From NCBI GenBank assembly GCA_002633025.1, contig NMRB01000582.1, positions 176,230 to 240,229 on the forward strand: a DNA stretch of 64,000 nucleotides, in the 5' to 3' direction. Position numbers and translations under genes: made by a program. The DNA comes from Notospermus geniculatus. Lineage: Eukaryota > Nemertea > Pilidiophora > Heteronemertea > Lineidae. Shown here one piece after another: positions 1 to 10,810 of this stretch; position 1 is the first letter of the stretch; the number at the start of each line of letters is the position of its first letter. Under the pieces are notes generated by a model. The model saw nothing but the letters and a program-made list of their open reading frames with translations, made no database searches and had not been told where the DNA came from.

Positions 1-22
1 ATGGTATGAAAAATATGGAGGC

Positions 23-115
23 AATAATAAACAAGAAGTCAATCTCTGGAGATTGACTTCTCTCTGGAGACATCTCTCTGGAGATTTCTGGAGATTGACT
101 TCTTGTTTATTATTA
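23..115. repeat. Inverted-repeat hairpin with internal CTCTGGAGA repeats
   Basis: Arms of about 25 bases (AATAATAAACAAGAAGTC and its complement) lie at the two ends. Between them the word CTCTGGAGA or a close variant recurs several times. It would fold into a hairpin and looks like a small foldback element. No gene is seen in positions 1-1300 apart from this and an unexplained ATACCACWAACTATGARCAC-like repeat near 480-530. Confidence 0.6.
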
Positions 116-1310
116 CTTTCTGTGTCAATTTTGTGCTTTTTTGTATCTTGGAAAAATATGGAGGCAAATAGAGAAAGTTGACGCCAGTTTTTTATGTGAA
201 AACTTTTTCGTGACACAGGACGATTTGATTTTGCAGATCACAATGAGGAACCCGCGTGCCGTTTATCCCGACAGGTCGGCGCAGCGACTGAAGCAACTGA
301 AGCGACATCGTTGACGTTGTTTTTAAGTGTTGACTTTGCAGGGCTTGTCTTTTAAAAACTGCAGGCGCTCAGTTTCTTGAGCGCTTCAATTGTTATAAGG
401 GCTCAGTTCACTATGGTGATCGCAGCGCCATCTTCAGCACACGTGGAAGAACTAACATGAATACACGTGTTCATAGTTTTGATACCACTAACTATGAACA
501 CTTAGTGGCGATACCACAAACTATGAGCACTTTTAACATTCATTACCACTCTCTCTCATAACATCCGTCGACATTACAGATTTGCAAGGCGTGCGGAATT
601 TCAACTTTTTGGAGTGCTAGGCGCACGTTTTTTGTGGCCATCGGTGCGATTTTAGGTGCGCCATGGCATGCAAGTACAATTGCACACCTTAAGCCCTGCT
701 TTGCGTCATGAAAAAATGAGCTGTACATTTTTCTACAGGAATATTGAGACAAAAACGTTGCCATTATCGCCATCCTATGTCTTCATTTAAAGAGAACTTT
801 GCTGCCATCTTTTGACTGCTCCTATTCAGTCACTGTTTTGAATAAGAGAACACTTGTGTGATATTATCTATTTTTGGTGATACCAGTGTACGCCCCATGT
901 CTTTTTGACTACATGGGGGTTCGCCAGGTATCAAGCAATGCAGGTGATAAACTTTTCTTGATCTTCTAGCTGCTATATGAATTACATGTACCTATAAGTT
1001 CAATTGGAATTTTTGCTTTCCAACAGTTTCATTCATATTTCATTCCTACACCAGGGAGGAAATCCGGTTTGCGTCAACATGTTGGAAAGAACAGTTCTGC
1101 AATGTGACAGATAAAAACAAAACCGGCGCAATGCAGATACGGCATTGGACAAATATTTGACCAATCAAACAGAACCAGTGCTCGGCAGCTATCAGACTGT
1201 TGAAAACACAACCGGTCCTGGGCCGCCATCGGACCGTGAAAAATAAACCGGCACAAGACAGCTCTCTGACCACTAAAAACAGAACCGGGCTTGGTACGCA
1301 TCTGTCTATT

Positions 1311-1713
1311 GCGGGTGATGCATTGACTTTACGACGAGTTTACGATCAGTATGCAATTAGTTCACGATGGTTTGTGACTAGTTTACGACGAAAAATCAAC
1401 CGGTGGATCAGCGTTCACGATTTGTTTACGGCGAAAAATTAGCCGGTGGATCAGCGTTCACGATGAGTTTGTGACTCGTTCACAACTGATTTCTGTTGAC
1501 GACTAGTTTGCGACAAGTTTCTGACGAGTTCAAACATGTTTGATTTGGTCGCAAACTTGTCGTAAACTCGGTGGATCAGCTTCAACGTCACGTCATTTCT
1601 TTATGATCAGTTTGCGACTAGTTTACAATGAGTTTGCGGTTCGTTGACGACTGCCTTCGTGAACCGATCGCAAACTGATCGTAAACTCGTCGTAAAGTTG
1701 GTGGATCACCCGC
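1311..1713. mobile_element. Non-autonomous TIR element with GTTTACGAC-type interior
   Basis: The left end GCGGGTGATGCATTGAC matches the inverted right end, and the match continues through CTTTACGACGAGTTTACGA for more than 40 bases. The interior is made largely of degenerate direct and inverted copies of GTTTACGAC, GTTTGCGAC and GTTCACGA. No transposase is encoded. This is a MITE-like element of about 403 bp and may belong to the same structural class as the element at 14661-14952. Confidence 0.75.
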
Positions 1714-1885
1714 ATATCTCACCTTACTTTGAACAAGCTCCAGAATTTGAAGAAGCGATGTGAATAGTGGGACTTTACGGTCATGAAATGGAGTTTGACC
1801 AGAAAATTGAAGTCCATTTCAAGCATTAAAGCATAAAATTGCAATAAAACGCAATTCATGAGAAGTTGTACCAATATGACTTCAG

Positions 1886-2139
1886 GTACTGCTATTATAT
1901 CCGGTTTTTTTGAAATTGTTATACGTTCGGCATTTTTGAAGGAACCAAATATGGGTTTTCTTTTCACTGTAACAGATTTGGAATGTGCGTTTCATTGTGC
2001 TTCAAAAATGAACTGCACAACATTTAATGTCATGGCTGATGAACCAAATTATATTTGCCAATTAAGCCACTCTAAAGGAACGTGTATGGAGAGGTCAGAG
2101 GTTATACCTGGCTATGGATCGAGGCTTTATCAGAAAAAG
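1886..2139 (+). CDS. PAN/apple-domain exon of a probably secreted protein
   Basis: The exon follows an acceptor (gacttcag) at 1885 and ends at a donor (AAG|gtatgt) after 2139. Entry is phase 1 and exit phase 0. The product has the cysteine pattern of a PAN domain: ECAFHCASKMNCTTFNV, followed by ICQLSHSKGTC. PAN domains bind proteins or glycans in extracellular proteins. A phase-1 entry is common just after a signal-peptide exon, but I could not find that exon upstream. An ATG at 1858 leaves the exon open upstream, so a start there cannot be excluded. The donor phase matches both downstream exons at 3162 and 4878. The PAN assignment is fairly sure; the gene model is inferred. Confidence 0.65.
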
Positions 2140-2214
2140 GTATGTCCACAGTCAAATGTGATCCCGCCCACAGCTAATCAGGACTGGGCTGGGGTGGGGT
2201 CAGAATAATAATAG

Positions 2215-2605
2215 GCAGGTTTAGCACCTTTCCGACTCCGACTTAACTACGAGAAGGAATTGCAGTCCGCTGTGGACATCCTTGATTAAAATGAGTTGGT
2301 AGACGTTTTCAATTCATCAAACACCATAAATTGAAGGCAGAAAAATTCGGCATTATAAATTGGAAATACGGATAAATTATGAATATTGAACTCGTAATCC
2401 TAGTCGTTACGACTTGAAATACGACTATAATATTTGCGATTTAGGTGCACTTCCGGTTACGAGTCAAAATTATTCTGCCACAAAGTTATGGCATTTTACA
2501 ATTTGCAAACGTCTATCAAATCGTTTTTATCAAGAATGTCCACAGCGGACTGCAATTCATTCTCGTAGTTGTAGTTGGAGTCGGAAAGGTGCTAAACCTC
2601 GCTGA
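2215..2605. mobile_element. TIR element with ~95-bp arms in an intron
   Basis: The left arm (from AGGTTTAGCACCTTTCCGAC to about 2310) is mirrored, with few mismatches, by the right arm from about 2510 to 2605. The middle carries further TCGTTACGACTTGAAATACG-like dyads. No coding capacity is seen. It sits in the intron between the PAN exon and the exon at 3162. Confidence 0.7.
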
Positions 2606-2629
2606 TGTCTGTGACCCACTTACTTCCGA

Positions 2630-2657
2630 TTGACGGCAGGAAAGTCTCCCATTATCA
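2630..2657 (+). repeat. Solo end of a GACGGCAGGAAAG-type MITE
   Basis: GACGGCAGGAAAGTCTCCCATT matches the right end of the elements at 31935-32146 and 52184-52384. The region after it (2700-2830) is rich in TGACGTCA-like words, as in those elements, so this may be a decayed copy extending to about 2825. Confidence 0.5.
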
Positions 2658-3161
2658 TAACGTACATGTACATGAAAAGAGGGGGGAACTGCTAAATTCA
2701 TGTGAGCGCTTGGGGACGTAATGACGTCATACCTGTTCGACTGGCATAATGATGTCATTTCCTCACGACGTTGCCGACGTCACGGATGACGCGACAGAAA
2801 TCTTGATGACATCGTGACGTCAAAAGTGTACAAGCATTGTTATTTTGGTTAATATTTTGATATTTCAAAAACTATGTCATATAAAAATTCGGGCTTCGTA
2901 AGGACACTTCCCAGGTCTGTCTGAATGTGCATTCCAAGTTTGGGGGCTGTCCGTTCGTCAACCTTTGAGAAAATCACGAACAAACAAACAAACTTTTGTC
3001 AAATTTTAGTATGATATTAAACCTTGGCATTTGACATGTTTGACCGGAAGTCATGCAGAACTGTGCCAGAACTAATTCGATTCCATTGATCTCCTGGTCC
3101 CAAGAGCCATTGCTGGTCCACAGGTGACATTGGAATTGAATACTGATCTATACTCCACCAG

Positions 3162-4196
3162 GCAAAAGAGGACGCATGTTACGGACTCCAAAATAAACTA
3201 GCTTTGATACCACCCGCAACTTATAAAGAAAACATGGGAAGTTTCTCTTACCAGGGTTCAATTTCTTCAATCATCTTTGTGTATATAGAAGAGCCAGTTC
3301 CATTCACCAGATATATAGTTTATAAACAGGCACAGAAATTTAGCTCATTTCGCTCAACATATAACTCGTTATTTTTTAGACGCCATGCAACCATTGGAAA
3401 GATCATTTTCAAAACGTACCAAGTGGTGTCTCAGCGCATTTTAAAAAAGAAGCCTGTATTTTCATATCTCTTGTACGATTTCACTCTAGGCAAATTTGTT
3501 GGCAAGATACTTGTGCCCGTGGAAGAAAAATGTCTGAAAAGTCACCGTAACGGGGCGCTAGATGCCCGCATTTATGATCAGATGGTGATTTTTTGTCGCT
3601 TGGCTTCTGCTAAATGGGATTCGGTATTGACTGTTTATGATTACGAACTGGTCTATAGTCACAAAAATGTCACAATGGTTCTTCGAAATGCTACAGAAAT
3701 ATTCCATGGATCGTTGAAGACGTTTTTGAGAAACTTTCTACACATGACTACGGGGGTTTTGCACCAAACTGATATTGTCCTCTCCGTTACTATGAAGTCC
3801 GGTTTCACCAAAATCGTTGTCTTCGCTAAGGGCAGAAATTACGGAAAGGATCCACGGAATATTGGACGACGGGGTAGGCGTGTGACGTCAGTAGTTTTAG
3901 GCGATTATAGGTCGGGAACGTGTGGGATATTCTTGGGACATCAACTAATAGGAATGCTGGATGTACCCTGCAGCCCAAAAAATGGGATAGTCAACTCTCC
4001 TCCCACACCAAAAATAAGGAGACACTTAAAGTCTCCCAGTAACATGTTCCCTCATATGATATCACACTCTAGGGTCGATCAAATTTCAAAAGTCATTTCG
4101 TTCAGTCAGGACAACGATATTTTGTTTTTGTTTCGTTCAAAAAGAAAAAAGACGTGGTCACTGAATACTGTTCTGTTTTATAGCAATACACTCTGA
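3162..4196 (+). CDS. Candidate terminal exon A of the PAN-domain gene; product unrecognised
   Basis: The reading frame is open from an acceptor (ctccaccag) at 3161 to TGA at 4194-4196, with an AATAAA signal 35 bases later. That supports a real last exon of 344 codons. It enters in phase 0, matching the PAN exon donor at 2139. The product starts AKEDACYGLQNKLALIPP and has no domain I recognise. Spaced hydrophobic strands (MVIFCRLASAKWDSVLTV, IVLSVTMKSGFTKIVVFA) followed by basic loops suggest a beta-rich, perhaps propeller-like, extracellular region; that is inference only. The last ~90 residues are basic and serine-rich. It could be a decaying tandem relative of the exon at 4878. Confidence 0.55.
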   Translation, partial: AKEDACYGLQNKLALIPPATYKENMGSFSYQGSISSIIFVYIEEPVPFTRYIVYKQAQKFSSFRSTYNSLFFRRHATIGKIIFKTYQVVSQRILKKKPVFSYLLYDFTLGKFVGKILVPVEEKCLKSHRNGALDARIYDQMVIFCRLASAKWDSVLTVYDYELVYSHKNVTMVLRNATEIFHGSLKTFLRNFLHMTTGVLHQTDIVLSVTMKSGFTKIVVFAKGRNYGKDPRNIGRRGRRVTSVVLGDYRSGTCGIFLGHQLIGMLDVPCSPKNGIVNSPPTPKIRRHLKSPSNMFPHMISHSRVDQISKVISFSQDNDILFLFRSKRKKTWSLNTVLFYSNTL

Positions 4197-4230
4197 GAAT
4201 ATACTCTGAGAAGAAAGAAAAATTTGAACT

Positions 4231-4236
4231 AATAAA
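4231..4236 (+). promoter_or_regulatory. Polyadenylation signal AATAAA
   Basis: AATAAA lies 35 bases after the stop codon of terminal exon A, a normal spacing for a 3' end. Confidence 0.5.
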
Positions 4237-4877
4237 ATTACACAGAGATAAAGGGTTAAAGACCAAGTTACATCTAAAGATTGACTACAAAGATTATTAC
4301 TGAAGTGTATAGAATACACAAATATGCATATTTTGCTTTTTGTTTCATCAAATTCGGATGAGTAGTTTGGAAAATATCGCAGAATATGTGCGTGAAAATG
4401 CCAGTGCTATTTTCCATAAAGGAACTAGTCGGGGTCGAAAATGCTAATTTATGCGTGATGTCATTGCAGGGATACATGAATAGAATCTGGGCCATCCAGT
4501 GTGGAGATACAGTTCATTTTCATTTACATATCTACTAACTTACAAATTTCTGACTATATTCTTTCACATGAATAGTTGCGCAAGTCCATTACAGCACTAA
4601 AACGGTTGCTCATTATGCAAATTCCTGAGATGACATCATCAAATGAGGCCCAACATTCTCCTATGACCAAATCCATTGAATATGGTATAACTTTTTAACC
4701 AATTGGAATTTTTCAATGCAACAAAAAGCATCTTTATCAGCATTATATCCCCTCTTTCTTAAAGTTGTAAAAAAGTAGGCGCAACTGGGACTTTAATTTT
4801 TTTCATCTTTCCGTTATTTTGTTTTACCGGTATAATGCAAATGAATCTAGCCGCTTTAGCATATCTTTCTCCTTCAG

Positions 4878-5837
4878 TCCCGCAGCCCTCTGATTTACAA
4901 ACAGATAACAGCTACGTTTAAGCCACCAGTATCTTCTCTTTACACTTCGTCCTGTATTTTTAAGACGGGAGATTGTGTAACATATGAAGTGATAGAAAAT
5001 TCGCCTTATCTTTTGAGGAGGGTCTACCACCTCAACAGGCAAATGAGAATCTATAACGCTAGCGCTGGCAAGAAATTTTATTTGCCAGAACACGAAAAGT
5101 ATAAATATTATACTGTTGAAGAGTATTGTGTGGCTCGTACTTCGTCTCGGCGTAAATATCTTGTGAAAGATGCTACGAGGGGGTCAGTGACATTGACTGG
5201 TGCCATGATTTTTTCAGACCCCGCAGGAGACCCCTGTTTTGGTAAAGAGTTTGCTGTACAAATGCAATATAACAAATTTATCTCTGGTTGTGCAGGAAAG
5301 GGAGGCAATGAGTCGTGGGTATTTGATGTAAGTATGTCAGGCACGGATTTTATCACTTTTAATATCACGAATGGTTGGAGGTTAGAAGCTAAAAGCTCAG
5401 AGGTTCGATTAACAGCTGAAGGAGACGTCATGGCCTGTAAAACAAAGGGTGGAAAGCATTTATTCATATTTTACGACAGTCAAAATAAATATAGGCCTAC
5501 AAAGTACATATTGCCAACGAAGCCAAAATTTCCTCGCGAGAATTGTCTATGCTTCTGGAATAATAATCATCAAATTGTCATGGTCGGATATAATTTGGGT
5601 TTAGGAATGACATTGCGTTTATGTGAGCTGCAGTTCTCTCGAAAATGTACTGAAGTAAAAGAACGAGAAATAGACATTGAGAGTAACATTGTATTCAGGA
5701 CGGTATCTGGGTTCTTCTCTTCGTCTACCTTAACTGAAGATGGAAAGGTAATTAATCTGGTGGTCGGTACCAGGCCTAGAAAACGGGGACTTGGGTCAAA
5801 CTGGAAGTATGCAGTTGTATTTTTACCTAATTTCTGA
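4878..5837 (+). CDS. Candidate terminal exon B; product unrecognised
   Basis: The frame is open from a strong acceptor (tttctccttcag) at 4877 through SRSPLIYKQITATFKPP to TGA at 5835-5837, 319 codons. Entry is phase 0, the same as exon A and compatible with the PAN exon donor at 2139. The product has several cysteines, potential N-glycosylation sites (NAS, NES, NIT) and repeated strand-like blocks (HQIVMVGYNLGLGMTLRL, GKVINLVVGTRP), so an extracellular beta-rich fold is plausible. I do not recognise a family and saw no convincing alignment to exon A. It may be an alternative last exon or the end of a separate gene. No AATAAA was noticed close downstream. Confidence 0.55.
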   Translation, partial: SRSPLIYKQITATFKPPVSSLYTSSCIFKTGDCVTYEVIENSPYLLRRVYHLNRQMRIYNASAGKKFYLPEHEKYKYYTVEEYCVARTSSRRKYLVKDATRGSVTLTGAMIFSDPAGDPCFGKEFAVQMQYNKFISGCAGKGGNESWVFDVSMSGTDFITFNITNGWRLEAKSSEVRLTAEGDVMACKTKGGKHLFIFYDSQNKYRPTKYILPTKPKFPRENCLCFWNNNHQIVMVGYNLGLGMTLRLCELQFSRKCTEVKEREIDIESNIVFRTVSGFFSSSTLTEDGKVINLVVGTRPRKRGLGSNWKYAVVFLPNF

Positions 5838-5885
5838 TTCATTTTCCCTGATCCTCTTCTTTGTCCTGGTATGAGTTGGCTCTCT

Positions 5886-6246
5886 AAAGGCCAATTTACA
5901 CGATACAATTTTTACATCCGATATTGTCGGATCTGTGCGCAGTTTACACAAACCGATTTGGACGTACGATCATGTCACACGACAAAATTTTATGGCCTTT
6001 GCGACGTTGGATGCGCAAGACAGATGTTCTATTTTCTTCCGATATTGGACGAAGGACGTATGAACTCGGCCAATCAGGTGGCTCCATTGGAGGTCATGTA
6101 TTTGGCGTGCTTGACGAAGAATGAGTCTGTCCGTATTGACGGATGAATAAATCGGACCGTGTATACAGTATTTCCGATCCGACAGAATCGTACAACATAA
6201 TCGTGTTTGTCTTGGACATCTGTCCAAATTGCACCGTATAAGGGCA
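5886..6246. mobile_element. Probable TIR element (GGCCAATTTACACGRTRCAA ends)
   Basis: The left end AAGGCCAATTTACACGATACA resembles the complement of the right end around 6225-6246 (TGCACCGTATAAGGGCA). The interior carries dyads such as CCGATATTGTCGG and recurrent CCGAT words. No coding capacity. Boundaries are approximate. Confidence 0.45.
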
Positions 6247-6249
6247 ACT

Positions 6250-6768
6250 CAACTACGAGCAGTGGTTACTGTTTGTGTCATTTTATTGTAAGTTTTTAGG
6301 AAACAAACAATGGTGAATTGCCCACTGAGAGCAAAATTGCATTAGAAAACTCTCAAGTGGAGTAGCACCTTGGGTCCATAGTCGTTTGTCTGCTGTGAGT
6401 GGAATCGAGCATTCCTGCGTCCACTGACTCGTAATCTTTGAAGGAACATTGTCATATTTACCTACTTTTCAAGGTCACAGCAGGTTTTTAGAAAAATTTT
6501 GCCTCGTTTTTGACCAAGAATATTTTAACTTGTTTGCCAATCGTGGTACCCTCAACCTCAGTCCAAATTATGGCCTGATCCAATTGCAAATATGGCTGCC
6601 AGGAGGCCATCTTTTCATAATTATGTACTTCCTGATTTCTTGCTTGTAATGCTAGGTTTATGTTGTAAACTTAGACTGATGTTCATTACTTCTACATTGT
6701 ATGCCAAGGAGCGGGACTTAAGATTCGTGGTACACAAGTTTTATTTCAGGTTCCCCGTATACCACATT
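6250..6768. other. Intergenic stretch, nothing supported
   Basis: Between the element at 5886-6246 and the one at 6769 I see only unique-looking AT-rich DNA with short chance frames. No splice-bounded exon or repeat was convincing. Confidence 0.5.
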
Positions 6769-6984
6769 TGTGACCTTCCACGGCAAAACCAGGCGCATGT
6801 CGCTCTTACATGTCTTAGCTTGGCAAGTTGAGGCCAAATGTTCGTCAGTTTCAATGCTGTCTGTCTGTTATGAAATCTGAAACGATCTGTTTCCTCTATT
6901 TTCTACTGGGGTCATCTTAGTTCATTGAGGCTCACCTTCTCACTGAGCGACATGCAAATACTTTTGTCAGAGTGGGTCACACAC
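6769..6984. mobile_element. MITE, GCATGTCGCTC family, copy 1
   Basis: The ends TTGTGACC...GGCGCATGTCGCTC and GAGCGACATGCAAAT...GGGTCACACA are inverted repeats. A second copy in the opposite orientation lies at 30966-31171 and shares the middle (TTTCAATRCTGTCTGTCTGTTATGAAATC). About 216 bp, non-coding. Confidence 0.7.
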
Positions 6985-6996
6985 ATTTTGATACTG

Positions 6997-7228
6997 CAGG
7001 CCTTGTCTTTTAAGGCGAGCGATCACTCACCCACACCATAGCTCGCCTAAAATGGATTTTAGGTGAGTGGTTTTCCACTCACCTTAGAAGAGAAAAGCTC
7101 ACCTCAGAAAGGGCAGTTTACAGTGTATGTAGGCCTAATTTCATCCATTTCACTGAAAATCACTCGCCTGGGATGAAGTAGGTGAGCAATTTACCACTCG
7201 CCTGCGATTTTCAAAAGACAAGGCCTGT
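6997..7228. mobile_element. TIR element ending CAGGCCTTGTCTTTT
   Basis: CAGGCCTTGTCTTTTAAGG at the left is matched by its complement at the right (CTTTTGAAAATCG variant). The interior repeats GGYGAGTG and CACTCRCC words in both orientations. A partial relative of the left end (CAGGGCTTGTCTTTTAAAAAC) is seen near 339-370. Confidence 0.7.
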
Positions 7229-7229
7229 A

Positions 7230-8678
7230 CTGTAGTAGGGATTACCAATATTCTGCCACTTTCCAGGTTTCTGTGAATTACAACAGGCTACCCTGCATTC
7301 GTGATTGGCGCTCGGCTTACCGTATGCCTTCCTTTCATTCCAGGTTACAACCGACAGAGGCAATGCCATTTCCGATGCTGTATCACTTTGCTTGAAGGAG
7401 CCTGGGCCAAAACCATGAATTAGAGTACCATTATTCCTGAAGTCGCACAATGTATTTTAGTATTATTCAGTAAACTTTGCGGGTACATGTATATCGGACC
7501 CAATTGGACCAGATATTTTCCCCCATTACATGTACATGTACCGGTAATGCAGTTTTAGTGGAAATGCATTTGACTGGGACTGGAGTTTCAGTCCGTTATA
7601 TACGAGAATCCGTTACATGCGGGTCCGTTATATGCAAGGTTTACTGTATTTCAGAAGTTGTTATTCACATGATGTGTAAAGTATTAAATAAGAATGATGT
7701 TTTGGCAATTTGTAATGTATTTTGAAAATATTTCTACACTTTGTTATGCTGGCACATTCATAAAGAGTGTCTGAGTAACATTTAATCCTATTTACATGTA
7801 CATTACATGAGGAATAAAAATAGTCAGTGGTGTATCACCAAGCTGAATACATGAACCTGTGTTTGTGTGGTATTGATGAAAATCATCAGGACAAATACCT
7901 ATAAGTACGTACTGTGTTACTGCTGGTCTACAACAGTTAAGAGTAAACCTACAGGGTGGTCAAGTGAAGAACTCCCATGAACAAACTGTCGTTTTCTCTT
8001 GAACAAATCATCAGTTGACCACCCTGAAGATTTTGGACGCGAAACGTACTGTTGCCCCTCAATATTCTGTTTCAGTCTTTGTGATTTTCACTTGTGTTGT
8101 TGGTAAAATGTATTTTCAAAAGGTGACTGTGACGACAAATGTAGACCAAAGAAAGCCAGCTCCTTGGTCTACAGGTTTTGTTTGATGACACAGAAGACAA
8201 TAACATGTCTTCTTCGGTGTATCCTAAGTACATTTGTGAGGCCGCATAGAAAAACTTGTCAGATGACTCTAGATGATCAACAAGGGCTGTCAGATTACCA
8301 GTGCATTGATTTACTACTGTTAACCTGTTATGAAAGTTCTCATTTACACTTTCTTCAAATGTGACATCCCACAGGTTTTCCTGTGCAGCCTCACATGGTA
8401 CTGACAGTTTCAGATTCAGATATCGTCCAGCACTTCACCACTGAATCTCTTCAATGAAAGCAGTTTATCATCTAGGCCAAAAATTCGAAATGATGTTCAA
8501 CCTGAGTTGGTGCTGAAAACCTGTCAAACCCCCACATCTTCAGCGACAGCCAGTGTGCATTCAACATTTATACTTCGGTATCTTATGGTACTCTCCCAGA
8601 TACCTTCCGTACAGCCTGGCCCAAAGTATATTATCACAGATCCCCAATCAAACTCGACAGTTTATCTCTGATGGCCAA
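7230..8678. other. Intergenic and 3' flank of SSNA1
   Basis: No exon is supported here. It contains ACATGTACATGTA microrepeats near 7510-7535, a short inverted pair AGGGTGGTCAA/TTGACCACCCT (about 7952-8024) and the 3' flank of the minus-strand SSNA1 gene. I did not find a clear minus-strand AATAAA close to the SSNA1 stop. Confidence 0.5.
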
Positions 8679-9629
8679 CTATGTGGTGGATTGTTCCTTC
8701 TTCGAAAGCGCCACTGTGCTGGGGACTTTCAAATTGGTCGTTTCTCGCTTGAGTACATGGAGTAAGGTTTGAGAACTTTCCAGAATCTGAAAAAGAGAAT
8801 GCAACTTTAGATGAGAGAGACTGTATCAAGAGTGAAGCACTCCAACTTTCACGCTCCTAAATTCTTTCAAAACTGACGTAACCGAGTCCACAGAAATGCC
8901 CGAGCTGCGAGCGCAAGACAGTAAGAGGTGTGACATGGTAAGATACCCACCTTCATGTAAGCGGCCTCAGTTTCAGCAATTGTCTTATCAAACTCGTTCC
9001 TGGACGCCAACTTTTTACTAAGACTTTCATTGACTTTAGATAGTCTCTCTGTAAGAATTCTTATGTCATTCTGAATCTTGGTCTTTTCCTCTTCTTCCAA
9101 CAGGATTGCTTTGTTCAAGTCATCTCTCTTAGTACAGAGATCTTCTATGCCTGAAAAGAATTTTAAAATATAAGTTTGAAAAACGGAACTTGAACTTATG
9201 AAGTTGAACATCAAAGTGACAACATATGGACAAGTCGACAAAGTTTGGCAGGCCTACACCTACGGGTACGGCATACTAATAGGCGGCGGCCTACCTCGCT
9301 AGGGCGGCAGGCTAGGCCTACGCTACGCGTACGGCTACGGCTACGCTGTACGGTGGTGTACAGAGGCGGTACGCCCAACACTAGGCGTACACTCCTAAAT
9401 TACCATTACCACCACGTGGCCTTGGAAAACCCTAAACATTGGTACAACAGCCTATGCCTGGCCCTGGGCTTGAAGTTGCTGCTTTTTGGCACATTGCACA
9501 CAGGCCTATGCACACGACAATGCACTGCAGTGTCACTGTGTGTGACCGTTGTTAGGGAACTTGCACACAAAACTCACATTTAACAAGTTCATTATTGTAA
9601 GTCTGTAACGCTGCACCTTGCTGAGACAT
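8679..9629 (-). CDS. SSNA1: SSNA1 (NA14), centrosomal/axonemal coiled-coil protein, 3 exons
   Basis: Exons on the minus strand are 9629-9578, 9150-8951 and 8786-8679, with GT-AG junctions and matching phases. They join to 119 codons plus TAG, the usual length of SSNA1. The product starts MSQQGAALQTYNNELVK, followed by a long coiled coil containing KLASRNEFDKTIAETEAAY and ending ILESSQTLLHVLKRE, all hallmarks of the family. From known biology, SSNA1 self-assembles into filaments at centrioles, basal bodies and axonemes and influences microtubule branching and severing. The variable tail after residue ~100 is short and lysine/serine-rich, as usual. It is transcribed divergently from DHX16, with 2.3 kb between the start codons. 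The identification is secure. Confidence 0.95.
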
Positions 9630-10079
9630 GATTATCAGTTTTTTCGTAAAGTGAATACACAAATCGGAATTTTATGAGGAAAGATTCGACTTGTTTGATG
9701 GAAAAATCTGAGCGTCTCTTGGCGGTTTATTTACTGCTGTGTACTTTGTGTAAAACGTCAGAAGAGGTTCACACTCCACGCAGAATCGATAACAATCTGC
9801 GCGTGCGTTCCACTTGGATGTTGCCTGGAGATTGAAACTGTTGTTGTTTACGTCACCAGAATATGCAAAATGGCTGCGCCCATGTAGTTACGATTTTCCA
9901 ACGTAAAATTTATCAAAATATTTCACTTACAATGTATGCTTAGTGTTCTTGATATTTATCCTTAACAATATCCTGATGTTTGTTACCCTCTTTGCTTCCT
10001 TCACCTTAAACAAATCTCCAAGAAATATAGGCCTATACTCTTCTTGTGTGGTCAGTCACTGACTGACACTACAGTGACT
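9630..10079. other. SSNA1 upstream region
   Basis: This region should hold the SSNA1 promoter. No TATA box or other site could be assigned. No exon seen. Confidence 0.4.
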
Positions 10080-10705
10080 GACTGACAGCACAGGCCCTTG
10101 TGAAGTGAGTTCGAGGCCTAGCTACGGTAAACGTAGCGGGGTACCCCCTATATATAAAAATAGACAAGGCTGGAAACATTAGGAATTCCTGCAATAAAGT
10201 TCCTATATCCTGCAAATAATTAAACTTTATCCACTTTTTGTGTCGAAAATCCAGCAAAAATCGAAATTCAGATATGTGTCAGACACGCTGTTCAATACTG
10301 ATGTTCACCTCCCTCCGTGCGTGGTAGGCTGCTCGAGAGGCACGGAGGGAGGTGAACACCAGTATTGAACAGCGTGTCTCACACATATCTGAATTTCGAT
10401 TTTTGCTGGATTTTCGACACAAAAAGTGGATAAAGTTTAATTATTTGCAGGATATAGGAACTTTATTGCATTGAATACAAAGGAATAATTCTTAGGAATC
10501 GCCAGATGCCCAGTTTTATTGAGGTAAGCTTGTTTAATGTGCATTTTGGGGCGATTTTCGACCGGGTGTCAGCGGTGTGCATTCAATGTACAGGAATTCC
10601 TAATGTTTCCAGCCTTGTCTATTTTTATATATAGGGGGTACCCCGCTACGTTTACCGTAGCTAGGCCTCGAACTCACTTCACAAGGGCCTGTGCTGACAG
10701 TGACT
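10080..10705. mobile_element. Large foldback (near-perfect palindrome) with a 121-bp insertion in one arm
   Basis: The left arm (about 10080-10320) is repeated almost exactly as its reverse complement at 10340 to about 10705, with a 19-base loop at 10321-10339. The arms share AGCACAGGCCCTTGTG, GGGGTACCCCCTATATATA and GTTCACCTCCCTCCGTGC. The right arm contains 121 extra bases (10472-10592) with short inverted ends (CATTGAAT...ATTCAATG), as expected if a smaller element had inserted there. The arms would form a hairpin of about 240 paired bases. No gene inside. Confidence 0.85.
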
Positions 10706-10810
10706 GACTGGCATGGTGGTGGTGGTGTGGCCAGTGAGTAGTGCAGTTCTGCAGTGACACACTACGTGCATTGCACTGTGCATGCAGTAATGAGTAATCT
10801 ACATGTACAG

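Noticed and set aside
5108-5467. 119-codon minus-strand frame
   Set aside because: Antisense shadow of the stronger plus-strand exon at 4878-5837.
9245-9583. 112-codon plus-strand frame, rich in arginine
   Set aside because: It lies in SSNA1 intron 1 and arises from GGCCTACG/TACGGCTACG low-complexity sequence.
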